Shown here: positions 18,198 through 26,816 of the stretch, in pieces
Numbering within the stretch: the first letter of the stretch is position 1
Layout of the letters: each line of letters opens with the position of its first letter
Source: Georgenia sp. EYE_87
Lineage (GTDB): Bacteria; Actinomycetota; Actinomycetes; Actinomycetales; Actinomycetaceae
Length of the DNA: 64,000 bases
Direction: 5' to 3'
NCBI RefSeq assembly: GCF_023148685.1
Contig: NZ_JAHXNL010000002.1
Coordinates: 434,001 to 498,000, forward strand
Translations under genes and position numbers: made by a program
Notes under the pieces: model-generated
Seen by the model: the letters and a program-made list of their open reading frames with translations, nothing else
What the model was told of the DNA's origin: nothing
The model's database searches: none

Positions 18198-19484
18198 TCA
18201 GCTGCCGGCGGCGGTCGCCAGCTCGCTCTGGAACGTCGCGAGGTCGGACGCCCCGGTGGTGAACTTGCTCGTCGCGTCGGAGACGCCGTTCAGCACGGCG
18301 ATCGGCGAGGCGGCTCCGTGGGCCAGCGAGGGAACGATCGCGTCGTCGGCGTAGGCCTCGATCGCGCTCTGCTGGTACTCGGAGAACTCCGCGGGGTCGG
18401 CGTCGGTCCGGGCCGGGATGGAGCCCTTCGCCTTGTTGAACGCCACCTGGCCCTCGAGGGAGCCGACCGTCTCGAGCCACGCCTTGGCGCCGTCGGGGTT
18501 GGGGGCGCCCACCGGGAGGGTGAAGGAGTCGGCCAGGAAACCGAACATGCCGTCGGTGCCCGGGACCGGGAAGTCGACAAAACCGGTGCCGCGCTCGATG
18601 CCCTGCTCCTCGAACGCCGCGACCGCCCAGTCACCCATCACGTTGTAGGCGGCGGAGCCGTCGATGACCATCTGGGTCGACTCGGGCCAGTCGAGGCCGT
18701 CACGGTCGGTGTTGGTGAAGCCGATGAGGGTCTCGAAGTGCTCGAGCGCCTGCGTGACCTCCGGGCCGGCCCAGTCGGTCTCGCCGGTCCAGAGGCCGTT
18801 GTAGGCCTCCTCGCCGAGGTCGGCCATGAGCACCGTCTCGAGCAGGTGCACCTGGGTCCACGTCGTCGCCACCGACAGCGGCGTCTTGCCCGCGGCCTGG
18901 ACCTTCTCCAGGTCCGCGATCCAGGCGTCGATGTCGGCCGGGACGGCGGCCGGGTCGATCCCCGCCTCCTCGAGCACGGACGGGTTCGCCCACACCACGT
19001 TGGAGCGGTGGATGTTCGAGGGCACCGAGTAGATCGCGTCCTCGACGGTGAGCAGGTCGATGAGGTCCTGCGGGAAGACGTCGGTGAGCCCGAACTCGTC
19101 GTACATGGCCGAGACGTCCTCGAGCTGGCCGGCGTTGATGTAGTCGGTGAGCTCCTGGCCGGCGTGGGCCTGGAAGGTGTCCGGCGGGTCGCCGGCCTGC
19201 AGGCGGGACTGCAGCATGTCCTTGGCGGCGGAGCCGGCGCCGCCGGCCACCGCACCGTTGATGAACTCCACGTCGGGATGCTGCTCGTTGAACACCCCGA
19301 CCAGGGCGTCCAGGCCGGCCTTCTCCGAGCCCTGGGCCCACCAGGTGAAGACCTCCACCTGGTCCCCGCCGCCCCCGCCACCACCGCCGGTGGCGCCGTC
19401 GGTACCGCCGTCACCGTCGCCGCCGCAGGCGGCGAGGATGAGGCTGGCGGCCGCGATCCCGGCCACCGTCGCTGTGCGTCGCAT
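18198..19484 (-). CDS. extracellular sugar-binding lipoprotein of an ABC importer
   Basis: A 428-residue CUT1-type solute-binding protein. A lipoprotein signal ends in LAAC with Cys20 as the lipidation site, followed by a Gly/Asp-rich linker with an eight-Gly run. The mature protein has the family opening VEVFTWWAQGSEK, the PDTFQAHAGQEL segment and the C-terminal SPIAVLNGVSDATSKF region. ATG 19484 follows GAAGGAG. It is first in the operon with the two permeases. The ROK regulator beyond its promoter is the likely controller. The sugar cannot be told from sequence alone. Confidence 0.94.
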   Translation of the reverse strand: MRRTATVAGIAAASLILAACGGDGDGGTDGATGGGGGGGGDQVEVFTWWAQGSEKAGLDALVGVFNEQHPDVEFINGAVAGGAGSAAKDMLQSRLQAGDPPDTFQAHAGQELTDYINAGQLEDVSAMYDEFGLTDVFPQDLIDLLTVEDAIYSVPSNIHRSNVVWANPSVLEEAGIDPAAVPADIDAWIADLEKVQAAGKTPLSVATTWTQVHLLETVLMADLGEEAYNGLWTGETDWAGPEVTQALEHFETLIGFTNTDRDGLDWPESTQMVIDGSAAYNVMGDWAVAAFEEQGIERGTGFVDFPVPGTDGMFGFLADSFTLPVGAPNPDGAKAWLETVGSLEGQVAFNKAKGSIPARTDADPAEFSEYQQSAIEAYADDAIVPSLAHGAASPIAVLNGVSDATSKFTTGASDLATFQSELATAAGS

Positions 19485-19705
19485 CGTGCTTCTCCTTCGA
19501 AACGTCGTCGTCCCGACCGTTCCGGCGGGCCGCCGGGACGGGGACCGGCCGAGGGCCGGGCATCCGGTTCTTCAGTGTGCCCCTAAACCGATATTGGGTG
19601 AGGCATTGGAGGAAATCGTCGCCGTGTTGTGATCTGGCGGGCGACATATTGCCACAAGTGGAGTCCGCGTATCGCACTTCCTCTCACGTGATCGAACATG
19701 GTCGC
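19485..19705 (-). promoter_or_regulatory. upstream region of the sugar importer operon
   Basis: This 221-bp gap between the binding-protein start and the regulator stop has unusually AT-rich patches for the window. One imperfect inverted repeat, CCTAAACC...GGGTGAGG, lies at about 19582-19603. It probably holds the importer promoter and a ROK operator, but no -35/-10 pair can be fixed with confidence. Confidence 0.4.
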
Positions 19706-20884
19706 TCAGTCCAGCAGGTAGCCGTACGGCGTGGGCGCGCTCTCCAGCGCGAGCGCGAGCGCACCCAGCACCTCTGTGCGGGGGCCGAGCGCGGCGGGCA
19801 CGACCCGCAGGCGCCTGGCGACGGAGGGGATGACGGAGCGGCGCAGCGACGCGCTCACCGCCGCCAGGAAGGGCTCGCCCGCGGCCACCAGCGGCCCGCC
19901 CAGGACGACGACCTCGGGGTCGACGAGGTTGCCCAGCAGCGCGACGCCGCGCCCCAGGTTGCGCCCGACGTCCTCGATCATGCGGCGGCAGGGCGGGTCC
20001 CCGGCTGCTGCGGCGGCGACCACCTGCTCGATGGTCAGTCCCTCACCGAGCGTCGGACGGAGCATCTGCAGCACGGCGGGCACCGAGGTGACGGTCTCCA
20101 GGCAGCCACGGTTGCCGCACCGGCAGACCGCGCCGTCCGGCTGGAGCGGGGTGTGGCCGAGCTCGCCCGCCGTCCCGCCGGCGCCGCGGTGCAGACGGCC
20201 GCCGAGCAGCAGGCCCGCGCCCACGCCGGTGGAGATCTTCACGTAGGCGGCGTCCGTCGCGCCCTGCGCGGCGCCCCAGCGCGCCTCGGCCAGCATGCCC
20301 AGGGTGGCGTCGTTGTCGGCGACGACGGGGACCCCCAGCGCCTCCTCGAGCCGGCCGGCGACGTCGAAGCCCGCCCAGCCGGTGAGGATCGTCCCGGGTC
20401 CGACCGTGCGCTCGGGGCCGTCGACCGGTCCGGGCAGGCCGACCCCGACGGCGACCAGCTCCCCTCCCTGGTCCGAGGCGTCCCTGAGCAGGTCCCCGAT
20501 CAGGTCCAGCACGACCGGGACGGTCCGTTGCCCCGTGTGGTCCGCGGGCAGCGCGACCTCGCGCTCGGCGCGGATCTCCCCGTCACGGGTGGCCAGCGCG
20601 GCCCGCAGGTGCGTGCGCCCGACGTCGACACCGGCCACGAGCCCCGGTGCGGGCACCAGGGAGATCGTCCGGGCGGGTCTGCCCCGGCGCCCGTCCGCGG
20701 CCGCCTGCTCGACGGCGGAGCCGCTCTCCAGCAGCTCCGTCACGAGGTTGGAGACCGTGGTGGGGGAGACGCCCAGCTCGCGGGCGATCTCCGCACGTGA
20801 GCGCGGTCCCTCGGAGAGCAGCGCGATCACCGCGCGGCGGGTGCGGCCCCGCGCGCGCGAGGTGGTCGGATCTGCGCGACCCAC
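19706..20884 (-). CDS. ROK family transcriptional regulator
   Basis: A 392-residue repressor with an N-terminal winged helix (about 10-70; SRAEIARELGVSPTTVSNLV) fused to a ROK sugar-kinase-like domain. The ROK domain begins AGVDVGRTHLRAAL, contains GVGLPGPVD, and has the zinc-binding signature CRCGNRGCLE near residue 245. The GTG at 20884 is chosen because GGGGGA lies 6 nt upstream; an ATG 57 nt further up is not supported. It is encoded upstream of the sugar importer on the same strand and most likely controls it. An inverted repeat over its own ribosome binding site suggests autoregulation. Confidence 0.9.
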   Translation of the reverse strand: MGRADPTTSRARGRTRRAVIALLSEGPRSRAEIARELGVSPTTVSNLVTELLESGSAVEQAAADGRRGRPARTISLVPAPGLVAGVDVGRTHLRAALATRDGEIRAEREVALPADHTGQRTVPVVLDLIGDLLRDASDQGGELVAVGVGLPGPVDGPERTVGPGTILTGWAGFDVAGRLEEALGVPVVADNDATLGMLAEARWGAAQGATDAAYVKISTGVGAGLLLGGRLHRGAGGTAGELGHTPLQPDGAVCRCGNRGCLETVTSVPAVLQMLRPTLGEGLTIEQVVAAAAAGDPPCRRMIEDVGRNLGRGVALLGNLVDPEVVVLGGPLVAAGEPFLAAVSASLRRSVIPSVARRLRVVPAALGPRTEVLGALALALESAPTPYGYLLD

Positions 20885-20894
20885 GTGCTTCCCC

Positions 20895-20921
20895 CTTTTC
20901 GGTCCGCCGTTGGACCAAAAG
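20895..20921 (-). promoter_or_regulatory. candidate ROK operator over the regulator's own start region
   Basis: CTTTTCGGTCC (20895-20905) and GGACCAAAAG (20912-20921) form an inverted repeat with one unpaired base. It covers the Shine-Dalgarno and immediate upstream region of the ROK gene, and its AAAA/TTTT ends suit a ROK-family site. Autoregulation is inferred. Confidence 0.45.
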
Positions 20922-21024
20922 ATGCGATGTCGGTAGCCCATTGATGCTCCGAATGGAGAAAACGTAGCCGACCAGGTGGAGGATGTCGAGCAACCCCGGT
21001 ACGCGGGAGCCGAGGGTGCCGCCA

Positions 21025-21183
21025 GGCAGGCCGGGAAGTGGCCTGCCGGGCAGGCCGGGAACTGGTCAGGCCGGCGTGGGGGCGCCGTGCAGAGGTCAGT
21101 CCCCGCGACGTGCAGAGGTCAGTCCCGCCGTCGCGCGACGAGGTCCGTCCCTACGGGAGGTGGCGCGATCCGTCCCTACGGGA
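21025..21183. repeat. cluster of three direct-repeat pairs between the ROK gene and purU
   Basis: Three different repeats occur as close pairs. A 17-mer GGCAGGCCGGGAANTGG lies at 21025-21041 and 21049-21065. CGTGCAGAGGTCAGTCCC lies at 21086-21103 and 21109-21126. TCCGTCCCTACGGGA lies at 21144-21158 and 21169-21183. The last copy overlaps the final codons of purU. Short CCGT/ACGG arms could make small hairpins. No coding sequence is apparent from 20942 to 21175. Confidence 0.6.
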
Positions 21184-22030
21184 AGACGACGGTGCGCCGG
21201 CCGTCGATGAGCACCCGGTGCTCGGCGTGCCACCGCACGGCGCGGGCGAGGACCCGGCGCTCCACGTCCTGCCCGCGCGCCACCATCTCGGCCACGTCGT
21301 CGGCGTGGGTGACCCGTTCGACGTCCTGCTCGATGATCGGGCCCTCGTCGAGGTCGGCGGTCACGTAGTGCGCCGTCGCGCCGATCAGCTTCACGCCGCG
21401 CCCGTGCGCCTGCGCGTACGGGCGGGCACCCTTGAAGCTCGGCAGGAAGGAGTGGTGGATGTTGATGACGTTGCCCGCGAGCTCCTGGCACACCCGGTCC
21501 GAGAGGATCTGCATGTACCTCGCGAGGACGACCAGCTCGACGTCGAGGTCGCGGACCAGCCGCAGCAGCTCGGCCTCGGCCTGGTCCTTCGTCTCCCTCG
21601 TGACCGGGACGTGGTGGAACGGGACGTCGTAGAACTCTGCGATCGGGGCGAGGTCGGGGTGGTTCGCGACGACCCCGACCGGCTCGATCGGCAGCCGCTG
21701 GAAGCGGTGGCGGAACAGCAGGTCCGACAGGCAGTGCGGGTCCTTGGACGCCATGATCAGCGTCCGCACCGGCCGGCCCACCTCGTCGAGGGTGAACGTC
21801 ATGGCGAACGTGCCGGCGATGTCCTCGAGCGCCGCCCGCACCTCGGTGAGCGGTGCCCGGGTCTCCACCTGCACCCGCATGAAGAACAGTCCCGTGGAGG
21901 GGTCGCCGAACTGCTGGGACTCGGTGATGTTGCCGCCGTGCTCCGCGAGCGCCCCGGAGACGGCGTGCACGATCCCGGGCCGGTCCGGGCAGGACAGGGC
22001 GAGGACGAGGTGCGCGGTCGAGGTGCTCAT
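21176..22030 (-). CDS. purU: formyltetrahydrofolate deformylase
   Basis: A 284-residue PurU hydrolysing 10-formyl-THF to formate and THF, balancing the one-carbon pool. An N-terminal ACT domain (about 7-85; SCPDRPGIVHAVSG) is followed by a formyltransferase-like domain. That domain contains VVLARYMQILS, the catalytic NIHHSFLPSFKGA and the Asp-bearing ADLDEGPIIEQ. ATG 22030 lies 7 nt after TACCCT on the minus strand, so the mRNA is probably leaderless. It sits near glyA-folD, and the three genes act on linked folate intermediates. Confidence 0.96.
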   Translation of the reverse strand: MSTSTAHLVLALSCPDRPGIVHAVSGALAEHGGNITESQQFGDPSTGLFFMRVQVETRAPLTEVRAALEDIAGTFAMTFTLDEVGRPVRTLIMASKDPHCLSDLLFRHRFQRLPIEPVGVVANHPDLAPIAEFYDVPFHHVPVTRETKDQAEAELLRLVRDLDVELVVLARYMQILSDRVCQELAGNVINIHHSFLPSFKGARPYAQAHGRGVKLIGATAHYVTADLDEGPIIEQDVERVTHADDVAEMVARGQDVERRVLARAVRWHAEHRVLIDGRRTVVFP

Positions 22031-22037
22031 CCGTCGC

Positions 22038-22043
22038 AGGGTA
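22038..22043 (-). promoter_or_regulatory. -10 element of a leaderless purU promoter
   Basis: TACCCT on the minus strand ends 7 nt before the purU ATG, and there is no Shine-Dalgarno. The same hexamer and spacing occur at purN. Confidence 0.5.
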
Positions 22044-22113
22044 GTCGGCCCGGTCCCGCGCGGGCGCCGCGTCCGCGGTGCGGGTACGGACCACCACGTC
22101 CGCGCTCTGATGC

Positions 22114-22119
22114 CAGACT
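22114..22119 (+). promoter_or_regulatory. candidate -10 element of a leaderless acetyltransferase promoter
   Basis: CAGACT lies 6 nt before the ATG at 22126 and directly before a GTG at 22120. It fits the NANNNT core used by other leaderless genes here. Confidence 0.35.
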
Positions 22120-22125
22120 GTGGGG

Positions 22126-22656
22126 ATGGACGACGTCAAGATCGACCTCATCACCGAGGAGGGGGCCGGCGAGCTGCTCACCGTGCGGCGGGCCGCCTTC
22201 GTGACCGAGGCGCAGCTCTACGGTGACCCCAACCTCCCGGCGCTCACGCAGTCGCTCACCGAGCTCGTGGCCGACATCGGCCGGCCCGATGTCGTCACCC
22301 TCGGCGCGTGGATCGGCCACCGCCTCGTGGGCTCGGTCCGGGTGGAGCTGGAGGCCGAGCGTGCGACCCTCGGCCGGCTCGCCGTCGTCCCCGACCTCCA
22401 GGGGCGTGGGATCGGCACCCAGCTCCTCATGGCGGTGCTGCAGTACCTCCCCGAGCAGACCAAGGAGGTCTGGGTCTTCACCGGGCAGGACTCCAAGCAC
22501 AACCTGGCGATGTACAACAAGGCTGGCTACGAGCACCAGTTCGACCAGCACACCGGCGACCTGACGTACGCCTACCTGCGGCGCATCCTCGGCGAGGACG
22601 GCCCGGAGGCCGACGCCGGGCTCGCCGACCTCCCCGAGCGTGACGTGACGGCCTGA
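22126..22656 (+). CDS. GNAT family N-acetyltransferase
   Basis: A 176-residue acetyltransferase. The acetyl-CoA binding motif A reads RLAVVPDLQGRGIGTQLLMAVL near residues 84-105 (V..xxRGxG), followed by LAMYNKAGYEH, the usual motif-B closing segment. The acceptor is unknown. The ATG at 22126 is used; a GTG two codons upstream is also possible. It is divergent from purU and lies upstream of the glyA riboswitch. No functional link to the folate genes is evident beyond position. Confidence 0.85.
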   Translation: MDDVKIDLITEEGAGELLTVRRAAFVTEAQLYGDPNLPALTQSLTELVADIGRPDVVTLGAWIGHRLVGSVRVELEAERATLGRLAVVPDLQGRGIGTQLLMAVLQYLPEQTKEVWVFTGQDSKHNLAMYNKAGYEHQFDQHTGDLTYAYLRRILGEDGPEADAGLADLPERDVTA

Positions 22657-22671
22657 GCCTCGGGCACCGCG

Positions 22672-22698
22672 CCCCCCGACCCCCGACCCCCGACCCCC
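22672..22698. repeat. (C5GA) tandem tract, potential G-quadruplex on the minus strand
   Basis: Four runs of five to six cytosines are separated only by GA. The minus strand therefore has four G-runs with 2-nt TC loops, a textbook quadruplex-forming pattern. It lies between the acetyltransferase stop and the glyA promoter. Confidence 0.6.
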
Positions 22699-22766
22699 GC
22701 ATCCCCACGGTCACCCGGCCCCCGACCACCCGAGCGAGAGTCCGGGAACCGGTCACCGGGACTTGG

Positions 22767-22772
22767 TAGTCT
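22767..22772 (+). promoter_or_regulatory. probable -10 element of the glyA riboswitch transcript
   Basis: TAGTCT lies just before the aptamer. The surrounding 15-mer GGTAGTCTCGTCCGC (22765-22779) is identical to the promoter segment at 4910-4924 before the DUF3017 gene. Confidence 0.45.
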
Positions 22773-22775
22773 CGT

Positions 22776-22862
22776 CCGCGTCGCAACTGGCGCCAGCAGG
22801 TGGGTCACCACCGGGGAGCGACACGAGCAGGATCCCCGAGGTCGTCCGCCTGGGCCGAGGGT
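22776..22862 (+). promoter_or_regulatory. ZTP/ZMP riboswitch (pfl motif) upstream of glyA-folD
   Basis: Conserved pfl-motif blocks are all present: AACTGGCG, CCACCGGGGAGCGAC and the 3' CCGCCTGGGC. P1 pairs GTCGC (22780-22784) with GCGAC (22818-22822); P2 pairs GGTGG (22799-22803) with CCACC (22808-22812). A downstream 7-bp hairpin, CACGCAC/GTGCGTG (22881-22887 with 22893-22899), lies 9 nt before GGAGG and is the likely expression platform. The class responds to ZTP/ZMP under folate shortage, and glyA and folD are among its best-known targets. Confidence 0.92.
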
Positions 22863-22917
22863 CACCTAACGGAGTGCATCCACGCACGTGCCGTGCGTGA
22901 CCGACAGCGGAGGAACC

Positions 22918-24216
22918 ATGAGCCAGACCAGACCTGACACGTCCGTGGCCGACCAGAGCCTCGCGGAGCTGGACCCGGAGATCGCGGCCGTCCTCGACGG
23001 CGAGCTCGCCCGGCAGCGCGAGACCCTCGAGATGATCGCCAGCGAGAACTTCGTCCCGCGCGCCGTCCTGCAGGCGCAGGGCTCCGTGCTGACGAACAAG
23101 TACGCGGAGGGCTACCCCGGCCGCCGCTACTACGGCGGCTGCGAGCAGGTCGACATCGCGGAGAACCTCGCGATCCAGCGCGCCACCTCCCTCTTCGGCG
23201 CCGAGTACGCCAACGTCCAGCCCCACTCCGGCGCCCAGGCCAACGCCGCGGTGCTGCACGCCATCGCCACGCCCGGGGACAAGGTCCTCGGCCTCTCGCT
23301 CGCCCACGGCGGGCACCTCACGCACGGCATGAAGATCAACTTCTCCGGCAAGCTCTACGACATCGCCGCCTACGGCGTGGACGAGCAGAGCCACCGCATC
23401 GAGATGGACGCCGTCCGCGAGAAGGCCCTCGAGGCCCGGCCGAAGGTCATCATCGCCGGCTGGTCCGCCTACCCCCGCCAGCTCGACTTCGCCGCGTTCC
23501 GGGAGATCGCCGACGAGGTCGGCGCCTACCTGTGGACCGACATGGCGCACTTCGCCGGCCTCGTGGCCGCGGGGCTGCACCCGTCCCCGGTGCCGCACTC
23601 CGACGTCGTCTCCTCCACGGTCCACAAGACCATCGGCGGCCCCCGGTCCGGGTTCATCCTGTCCCGGGACAAGGAGGCCTTCGGCAAGAAGCTCGACTCC
23701 GCCGTCTTCCCCGGCCAGCAGGGCGGACCGCTCATGCACGTCATCGCCGCGAAGGCCGTGGCGTTCAAGATCGCGGCCGGCGAGGAGTTCCAGGACCGCC
23801 AGCGCCGCACCCTCGAGGGTGCGCGGATCATCGCCGAGCGGCTCTCCGCCCAGGACGTGCGCGACGCCGGCGTCTCGGTGCTGACCGGCGGCACCGACGT
23901 CCACCTCGTCCTCGTGGACCTGCGGAACTCCGCCCTCGACGGCCAGCAGGCGGAGGACCTCCTCCACGACGCCGGCATCACCGTCAACCGCAACGCCGTG
24001 CCGTTCGACCCGCGCCCGCCGCGGGTGACGTCCGGCCTGCGCATCGGCACCCCGGCGCTGGCGACCCGCGGGTTCGGCGCCACGGAGTTCACCGAGGTCG
24101 CGGACATCATCGCGACCACCCTGGTCAACGGAGCCGCCACCGACGCCGAGGCGATGAAGGCGCGCGTGCGTGCGCTCACCGACTCCTTCCCGCTGTACCC
24201 GGGCCTGCAGCAGTGA
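22918..24216 (+). CDS. glyA: serine hydroxymethyltransferase
   Basis: A 432-residue PLP enzyme converting serine and THF to glycine and 5,10-methylene-THF. Signatures include the N-terminal [22 protein letters not shown], and the PLP-lysine segment [14 protein letters not shown] (Lys near residue 238). The C-terminus is [12 protein letters not shown] 22918 follows GGAGG; upstream in-frame GTG codons lie within the riboswitch leader and are rejected. folD overlaps its stop by GTGA, so the pair is coupled and both should obey the ZTP riboswitch. Confidence 0.98.
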   Translation: MSQTRPDTSVADQSLAELDPEIAAVLDGELARQRETLEMIASENFVPRAVLQAQGSVLTNKYAEGYPGRRYYGGCEQVDIAENLAIQRATSLFGAEYANVQPHSGAQANAAVLHAIATPGDKVLGLSLAHGGHLTHGMKINFSGKLYDIAAYGVDEQSHRIEMDAVREKALEARPKVIIAGWSAYPRQLDFAAFREIADEVGAYLWTDMAHFAGLVAAGLHPSPVPHSDVVSSTVHKTIGGPRSGFILSRDKEAFGKKLDSAVFPGQQGGPLMHVIAAKAVAFKIAAGEEFQDRQRRTLEGARIIAERLSAQDVRDAGVSVLTGGTDVHLVLVDLRNSALDGQQAEDLLHDAGITVNRNAVPFDPRPPRVTSGLRIGTPALATRGFGATEFTEVADIIATTLVNGAATDAEAMKARVRALTDSFPLYPGLQQ

Positions 24217-25100
24217 CCGCTCAGGTCCTGGACGGCAGGGCGACGGCGGCGACGATCAAGGCCGAGCTGGCCGGGCGCGTCGCCGCGCTGAGGGCGCAGG
24301 GGGTCACCCCGGGTCTCGGCACCGTGCTGGTGGGGGAGGACCCCGGTTCGAAGGCGTACGTGGCGGGCAAGCACCGCGACTGCGCCGAGGTCGGCATCGC
24401 CTCGATCCGGGAGGACCTCCCGGCCGACGCGTCCCAGGCCGCCGTCGAGGCCGCCGTCGAGCGGCTCAACGCCGACCCCGCCTGCACGGGCTACATCGTC
24501 CAGCTGCCGCTGCCGAAGGGCATCGACACCAACGCGGTGCTCGAGCTGATCGACCCGGCCAAGGACGCCGACGGACTGCACCCGACGAACCTCGGGCGGC
24601 TCGTCCTGCGCGTGAAGGAGGAGGTCACCTCCCCGCTGCCGTGCACCCCGCGGGCGGTCCTCGAGCTGCTCGCGCGCCACGGCATCGACCTGGCGGGCAA
24701 GGAGGTGTGCGTCGTGGGGCGCGGCACCACCGTGGGCCGCTCCATCGGGCTGCTCCTCACCCGCAAGGACGTCAACGCCACCGTCACGCTCACCCACACC
24801 GGCACGCGCGACCTCGCCAAGCACGTCGGCGAGGCGGACGTGGTCGTCGCGGCGGCGGGCCAGCCCGGGATCATCACGGCGGACATGGTCAAGCCGGGTG
24901 CCGTCGTCCTCGACGTCGGCGTCTCCCGGACCGTCGACCCGGTCTCCGGCAAGGCGAAGCTGCGCGGGGACGTCGCCGACGGCGTCGCCGAGGTCGCGTC
25001 GTGGCTCTCGCCCAACCCGGGCGGGGTCGGGCCCATGACGCGGGCGATGCTCCTCGCGAACGTGGTGGACACGGCGGAGCGGCAGGCCGCGCAGGCCTGA
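24213..25100 (+). CDS. folD: methylenetetrahydrofolate dehydrogenase / methenyl-THF cyclohydrolase
   Basis: A 295-residue bifunctional FolD. Motifs are [13 protein letters not shown] with the catalytic Lys, [12 protein letters not shown], the [13 protein letters not shown] loop, [13 protein letters not shown] for NADP, and the closing segment [13 protein letters not shown]. The GTG at 24213 overlaps the glyA stop. With GlyA it makes and oxidises methylene-THF toward 10-formyl-THF, the cofactor used by PurN and PurH and hydrolysed by PurU, all encoded in this window. A 22-bp stem terminator follows. Confidence 0.97.
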   Translation: MTAQVLDGRATAATIKAELAGRVAALRAQGVTPGLGTVLVGEDPGSKAYVAGKHRDCAEVGIASIREDLPADASQAAVEAAVERLNADPACTGYIVQLPLPKGIDTNAVLELIDPAKDADGLHPTNLGRLVLRVKEEVTSPLPCTPRAVLELLARHGIDLAGKEVCVVGRGTTVGRSIGLLLTRKDVNATVTLTHTGTRDLAKHVGEADVVVAAAGQPGIITADMVKPGAVVLDVGVSRTVDPVSGKAKLRGDVADGVAEVASWLSPNPGGVGPMTRAMLLANVVDTAERQAAQA

Positions 25101-25119
25101 GCCGCGCGGAGCGTGGTAG

Positions 25120-25174
25120 GTGACAACGGGGATGATCGGTGCCCGCCCGGGACACCGATCATCCCCGTTGTCAC
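25120..25174. terminator. very long perfect hairpin after folD
   Basis: A 22-bp arm at 25120-25141, starting GTGACAACGG, is an exact reverse complement of 25153-25174, with an 11-nt GC-rich loop. It begins 19 bp after the folD stop. It is the longest perfect stem in the window and looks like a bidirectional or very strong terminator. Confidence 0.75.
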
Positions 25175-25334
25175 GTCCTCGGAGCGACCGTCGCTCGGGT
25201 TCGCGGTGCGCCGGTCGGTCGGGTTCTCGGAGCGCCGGCGGGCGGGCCTGCCGCACGCCCGAGTGGCGAATCGCACCGTGCCCGTCGCCCGGCCGCGGTC
25301 CGGGGATGTCCGTGGCATCGGCGACCATGGAGGC

Positions 25335-26156
25335 ATGAAGATCGCCTCCGTCAACGTCAACGGCATCCGCGCGGCCTACAAGCGCGGCATGGGCAGGTGG
25401 GTCGAGGAGCGTCGGCCCGACGTGATGCTGCTGCAGGAGGTGCGCGCCACCGACGACGTCCTCGAGGCGCATCTCGGGCAGGAGTGGACCACCGCCCACC
25501 ACGCGTGCGACGTCAGGGGCCGCGCCGGCGTCGCCATCGCCTCGCGCCTGCCCGCCACGGCCGTGCGCGTTGGCCTGGGCAACGGCGTCCCCGAGGAGCC
25601 CGTGGACACCGGGCGCTGGGTGGAGATGGACCTCGACGTCGCGGGGGCGGAACGGCCGCTGACCGTGGTGTCCGTCTACGTGCACTCCGGCACGGCGAAC
25701 ACGCCCAAGATGGAGGCGAAGTACGCGCACCTGGAGAAGGTGACCAAGCGTCTGGGCGAGCTCGCCGAGGAGGCCAGGGACGGCCGGCGCGACGTCGTCG
25801 TCGGCGGGGACCTCAACATCGTCCACCGCGAGGTGGACATCAAGAACTGGAAGGGCAACCACAACAAGGCGTCCGGGGTGCTCGACGAGGAGATCGCCTA
25901 CCTCGACAAGTGGTTCGCCGACGGGTGGGTGGACGTCGGCCGCAAGGTCGCCGGCGACCGCCCCGGCCCGTACACGTGGTGGTCGTGGCGCGGGAAGGCG
26001 TTCGACAACGACGCCGGCTGGCGCATCGACTACCAGCTCGCCACCCCCGAGCTCGCGGAGCGGGTGACGGACGCCGGGGTCGACCGGGCCGCCTCCTACG
26101 ACCAGCGGTTCTCCGACCACGCCCCGGTGGTCGCCACCTACGACGTGCAGAGGTAG
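25335..26156 (+). CDS. xthA: exodeoxyribonuclease III (AP endonuclease family)
   Basis: A 273-residue EEP-fold nuclease acting at abasic sites in base-excision repair. Visible active-site motifs are SVNVNGIRAA at the start, MLLQEVRA with the metal-binding Glu, VVVGGDLNIVHREVD with the catalytic Asp and Asn, and RIDYQLA...RFSDHAPVVA with the catalytic Asp-His pair. ATG 25335 starts exactly at the conserved N-terminus. The preceding 160 bp hold no recognised gene. It appears monocistronic. Confidence 0.95.
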   Translation: MKIASVNVNGIRAAYKRGMGRWVEERRPDVMLLQEVRATDDVLEAHLGQEWTTAHHACDVRGRAGVAIASRLPATAVRVGLGNGVPEEPVDTGRWVEMDLDVAGAERPLTVVSVYVHSGTANTPKMEAKYAHLEKVTKRLGELAEEARDGRRDVVVGGDLNIVHREVDIKNWKGNHNKASGVLDEEIAYLDKWFADGWVDVGRKVAGDRPGPYTWWSWRGKAFDNDAGWRIDYQLATPELAERVTDAGVDRAASYDQRFSDHAPVVATYDVQR

Positions 26157-26288
26157 CGCCGCCCAGAGGGCAGACGGGTATCGGAGAAGATTCTCGGTAG
26201 TCCGTGAAATGTGGAGCGGCGTGCCGGACATGTACGGGGTGAGAGGCCGGGACCGGGCGGCCGCCGAGCACGACACGGAGGGGATGAC

Positions 26289-26816
26289 GTGCCGATCGAC
26301 CACGACACCGCCGTCGAGGCCTTGTACGTCCGGCACGCCGGCACCGTCCACCGCTACGTCTACCGCCGGGTGCTCGACCGGGCGACGGCGGACGAGCTGA
26401 CCAACGACGTCTTCCGGATCGCGTGGCAGCGGCTGCGGAAGGCGCGTTCGGTGGACCTGCCCTGGTTGATCGGCACGGCGAAGAACCTCGTGCTCAACGA
26501 GGTCAGGGCGCGCGGCCGGCGAGAACGGCTGACGGCACGGCTGCGCGACGGCGCCGTCGCGGGCTCCCCGGCACCGGGGTACGACCTGGTGCGAGACAGC
26601 GTGCTTGAGGTGCTCGCGACGATGCGTGAGCAGGACCGGGACGTCCTGATGCTCGCCTACTGGGACGGGTTCCGCGGGGCGGACCTGGCCGCCGTCCTGG
26701 GCTGCGGGGAGGCCGCCGCTGCGTCGCGCCTGTTCCGCGCCCGCAAGGCCTTCGCCCGGCTCGCTCCTCCGGAGCTCGTCGGGCACGACATCGTCATGGA
26801 CGGAGGGCAGCGCTGA
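26289..26816 (+). CDS. ECF-type RNA polymerase sigma factor
   Basis: A 175-residue sigma factor. Region 2 spans about residues 8-50 (EALYVRHAGTVHRYVYRR...TNDVFRIAWQRL) and region 4 about 110-160 (EQDRDVLMLAYWDGFRGADLAAVL plus a helix-turn-helix rich in Ala/Arg). The GTG at 26289 is chosen because GGAGGGG lies 6 nt upstream; in-frame starts further up lack support. Its stop overlaps the start of the next gene (TGATG), so the two are translationally coupled, the usual arrangement for a sigma factor and its regulator. Confidence 0.85.
   Translation: MPIDHDTAVEALYVRHAGTVHRYVYRRVLDRATADELTNDVFRIAWQRLRKARSVDLPWLIGTAKNLVLNEVRARGRRERLTARLRDGAVAGSPAPGYDLVRDSVLEVLATMREQDRDVLMLAYWDGFRGADLAAVLGCGEAAAASRLFRARKAFARLAPPELVGHDIVMDGGQR

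Noticed and set aside
21086-21126. Direct repeats near purU considered as a small CRISPR array
   Set aside because: Only two 18-bp copies with a 5-bp gap, no spacer-sized intervals and no cas genes.
22888-22917. In-frame GTG start 10 codons upstream of glyA ATG
   Set aside because: It lies inside the hairpin of the riboswitch leader, has no Shine-Dalgarno, and SHMT homology begins after the ATG at 22918.
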